Shown here: positions 62,901 to 64,000 of the stretch, piece by piece
How the letters are laid out: each line of letters begins with the position of its first letter
Numbering within the stretch: the stretch's first letter is position 1
NCBI GenBank assembly: GCA_032716605.1
Contig: CM064480.1
Span: forward strand, 24,868,969-24,932,968
Direction: 5' to 3'
From: Paralithodes platypus
Lineage: Eukaryota; Arthropoda; Malacostraca; Decapoda; Lithodidae
Length of the DNA: 64,000 nt
Position numbers and translations under genes: made by a program
The notes under the pieces: generated by a model
What the model was told of the DNA's origin: nothing
Databases searched by the model: none
Seen by the model: only the letters and a program-made list of their open reading frames with translations

Positions 62901-64000
62901 AGTCTCACCGAAGTCCCGAAAGGAGGATGACCAAGAGTTAGTAAGATATGAAAGAAGATCACCAGTAGAGCGACCCTTAAGGAAGCCATACTGGCTATCT
63001 GAGAGCAGATTATGAGAAGAGAAATGCTTAAGAAATTTGGAAGCAAGAATAGTTTCAAAAACTTTAGAAAGACAAGAAATGAGAGCAATTGGACGATAGT
63101 TGGAGGGTTGAGAGCGGTCACCTTCTTTGGGACAGGTTGAATGTGAGCAAACTTCCAGCATGAAGGGAAGACGTTAGAGGATAGACAGAGATGAAAGAGT
63201 TTGCCTAGGCAGGAGTCAGCACGGAAGCACAGTTTTTGAGAACAACAGGAGGAACACCGTCCGGACCGTACGCCTTACATACATACTTAGTGTTAAGCCC
63301 AGAGAGGGTAGAAAGTACATCTTTTGAAGAGATTAGGATATTAGGCATAAGTAAGAGAGAGGAGGGTGGAGAGGGAGGAATAGCACCGGAATCATCCAAG
63401 GTGGAGTTTCTAGCAAAAGTTTGAGCGAAGAGTTTAGCTTTGTCAGAGGAAGAAGTGATGGTTGTGCCATCAGAGTGGGAAAGGGGAGGGAAAGACGAGG
63501 AAGAGAAATTGTTGGAGAGATTTTTGGCTAGATGCCAGAAAGCTTGGGAAGAGCTAGAGTTGGATAGTTCAGTGCATTTATTATTGATGAAAGAGTGTTT
63601 GGCAAGTCGAAGAACAGATTTGGCTTGATTCCGGGCAGAAACATATGAAGAATGAGAGTCTTGAGTTTTAAGGCGTCGGTACCGTTTGAATGCTTCCTCC
63701 TTATTGCGGACAGCAGTAGAACAGGTAAACCAAGATTTGTTAGCATTAGTCTGAGAGAAAGAGAATGGAATGTATGCTTCCATGCCCGATAGGATTACCT
63801 CGGTAATGCGTTCAGCACTCTCCGAGGGTCCTCGGCCACGGAAGCAGAAATCATTGCATGGGAAATCAAAGAAGTACTGCCGAAGAGCCTCCCAGTCGGC
63901 AGCGCCAAAGTGCCACAAGCGCCGCCGGCTAGGAGGATCGGGTGGCCGTACTGGAGAGATAGGACAGGTGACAGAGATAAGTTTATGGTCGGAGGAGCCC

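Overview
The window is eukaryotic, transposon-saturated DNA. I recognise no ordinary host gene in it, and no rRNA, tRNA gene, operon or CRISPR. The mix of three DIRS retrotransposons, five or more LINE lineages (I-like, RTE-like and several CR1/jockey-like), a gypsy LTR element, TTAA-flanked and pogo-like MITEs and a tRNA-derived SINE fits a large arthropod genome, most probably a decapod crustacean. That assignment is inferred from element content only.

Layout. (1) About 0.48-20.56 kb is one minus-strand I-like LINE (LINE-A, about 6 kb net) split by four insertions: a 1.4 kb TTAA-flanked THAP transposon (3730-5128); an 11.4 kb decayed DIRS (DIRS-1, 5307-16674) that itself holds an RTE LINE (8677-11484); an AT-rich block (about 17.91-18.35 kb); and a 5'-truncated LINE (LINE-W1, 18.66-19.57 kb). 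(2) 20.6-28.1 kb is a patchwork of TTAA MITEs, RTE fragments, a tRNA-SINE, small retroposons and unassigned DNA. (3) 28.2-29.5 kb holds two LINE fragments. (4) From 29.54 kb to 55.88 kb runs a plus-strand LINE (LINE-X). Nested in it are an RTE fragment (30808-31794), a well-preserved DIRS (DIRS-2, 33292-41987) and a minus-strand LINE (LINE-Y). LINE-Y is split by a GC-rich DIRS of a second family (DIRS-3, 44322-55508). DIRS-3 carries a TTAA MITE with a retroposon inside it, a pogo-like foldback element and a fourth LINE (LINE-T). (5) From 55.88 kb to the right edge lies a minus-strand gypsy element. Its 3' LTR holds a small retroposon, and its 5' LTR is interrupted by LINE-W2, which runs off the window.

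How parts work together. DIRS-2 is the most complete element: gag, RT/RNase H with a WYLDDW box, and a tyrosine recombinase with R, HxxR and Y residues, bounded by inverted terminal repeats and followed by an internal complementary region (ICR) that joins the two ends. Removing each of the three DIRS elements restores the reading frame of the interrupted LINE exactly. This gives base-level integration sites with no target duplication and a shared AT core. DIRS-2 also has a canonical A AAA AAC -1 slippery heptamer at the gag stop, with the RT frame open in -1. Further signals are a G-rich tract downstream of the recombinase core in all three DIRS elements, and structured leader repeats that show a compensatory base change.

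Most coding regions are broken. Products are assigned from motifs visible by eye; no database search or folding was run.
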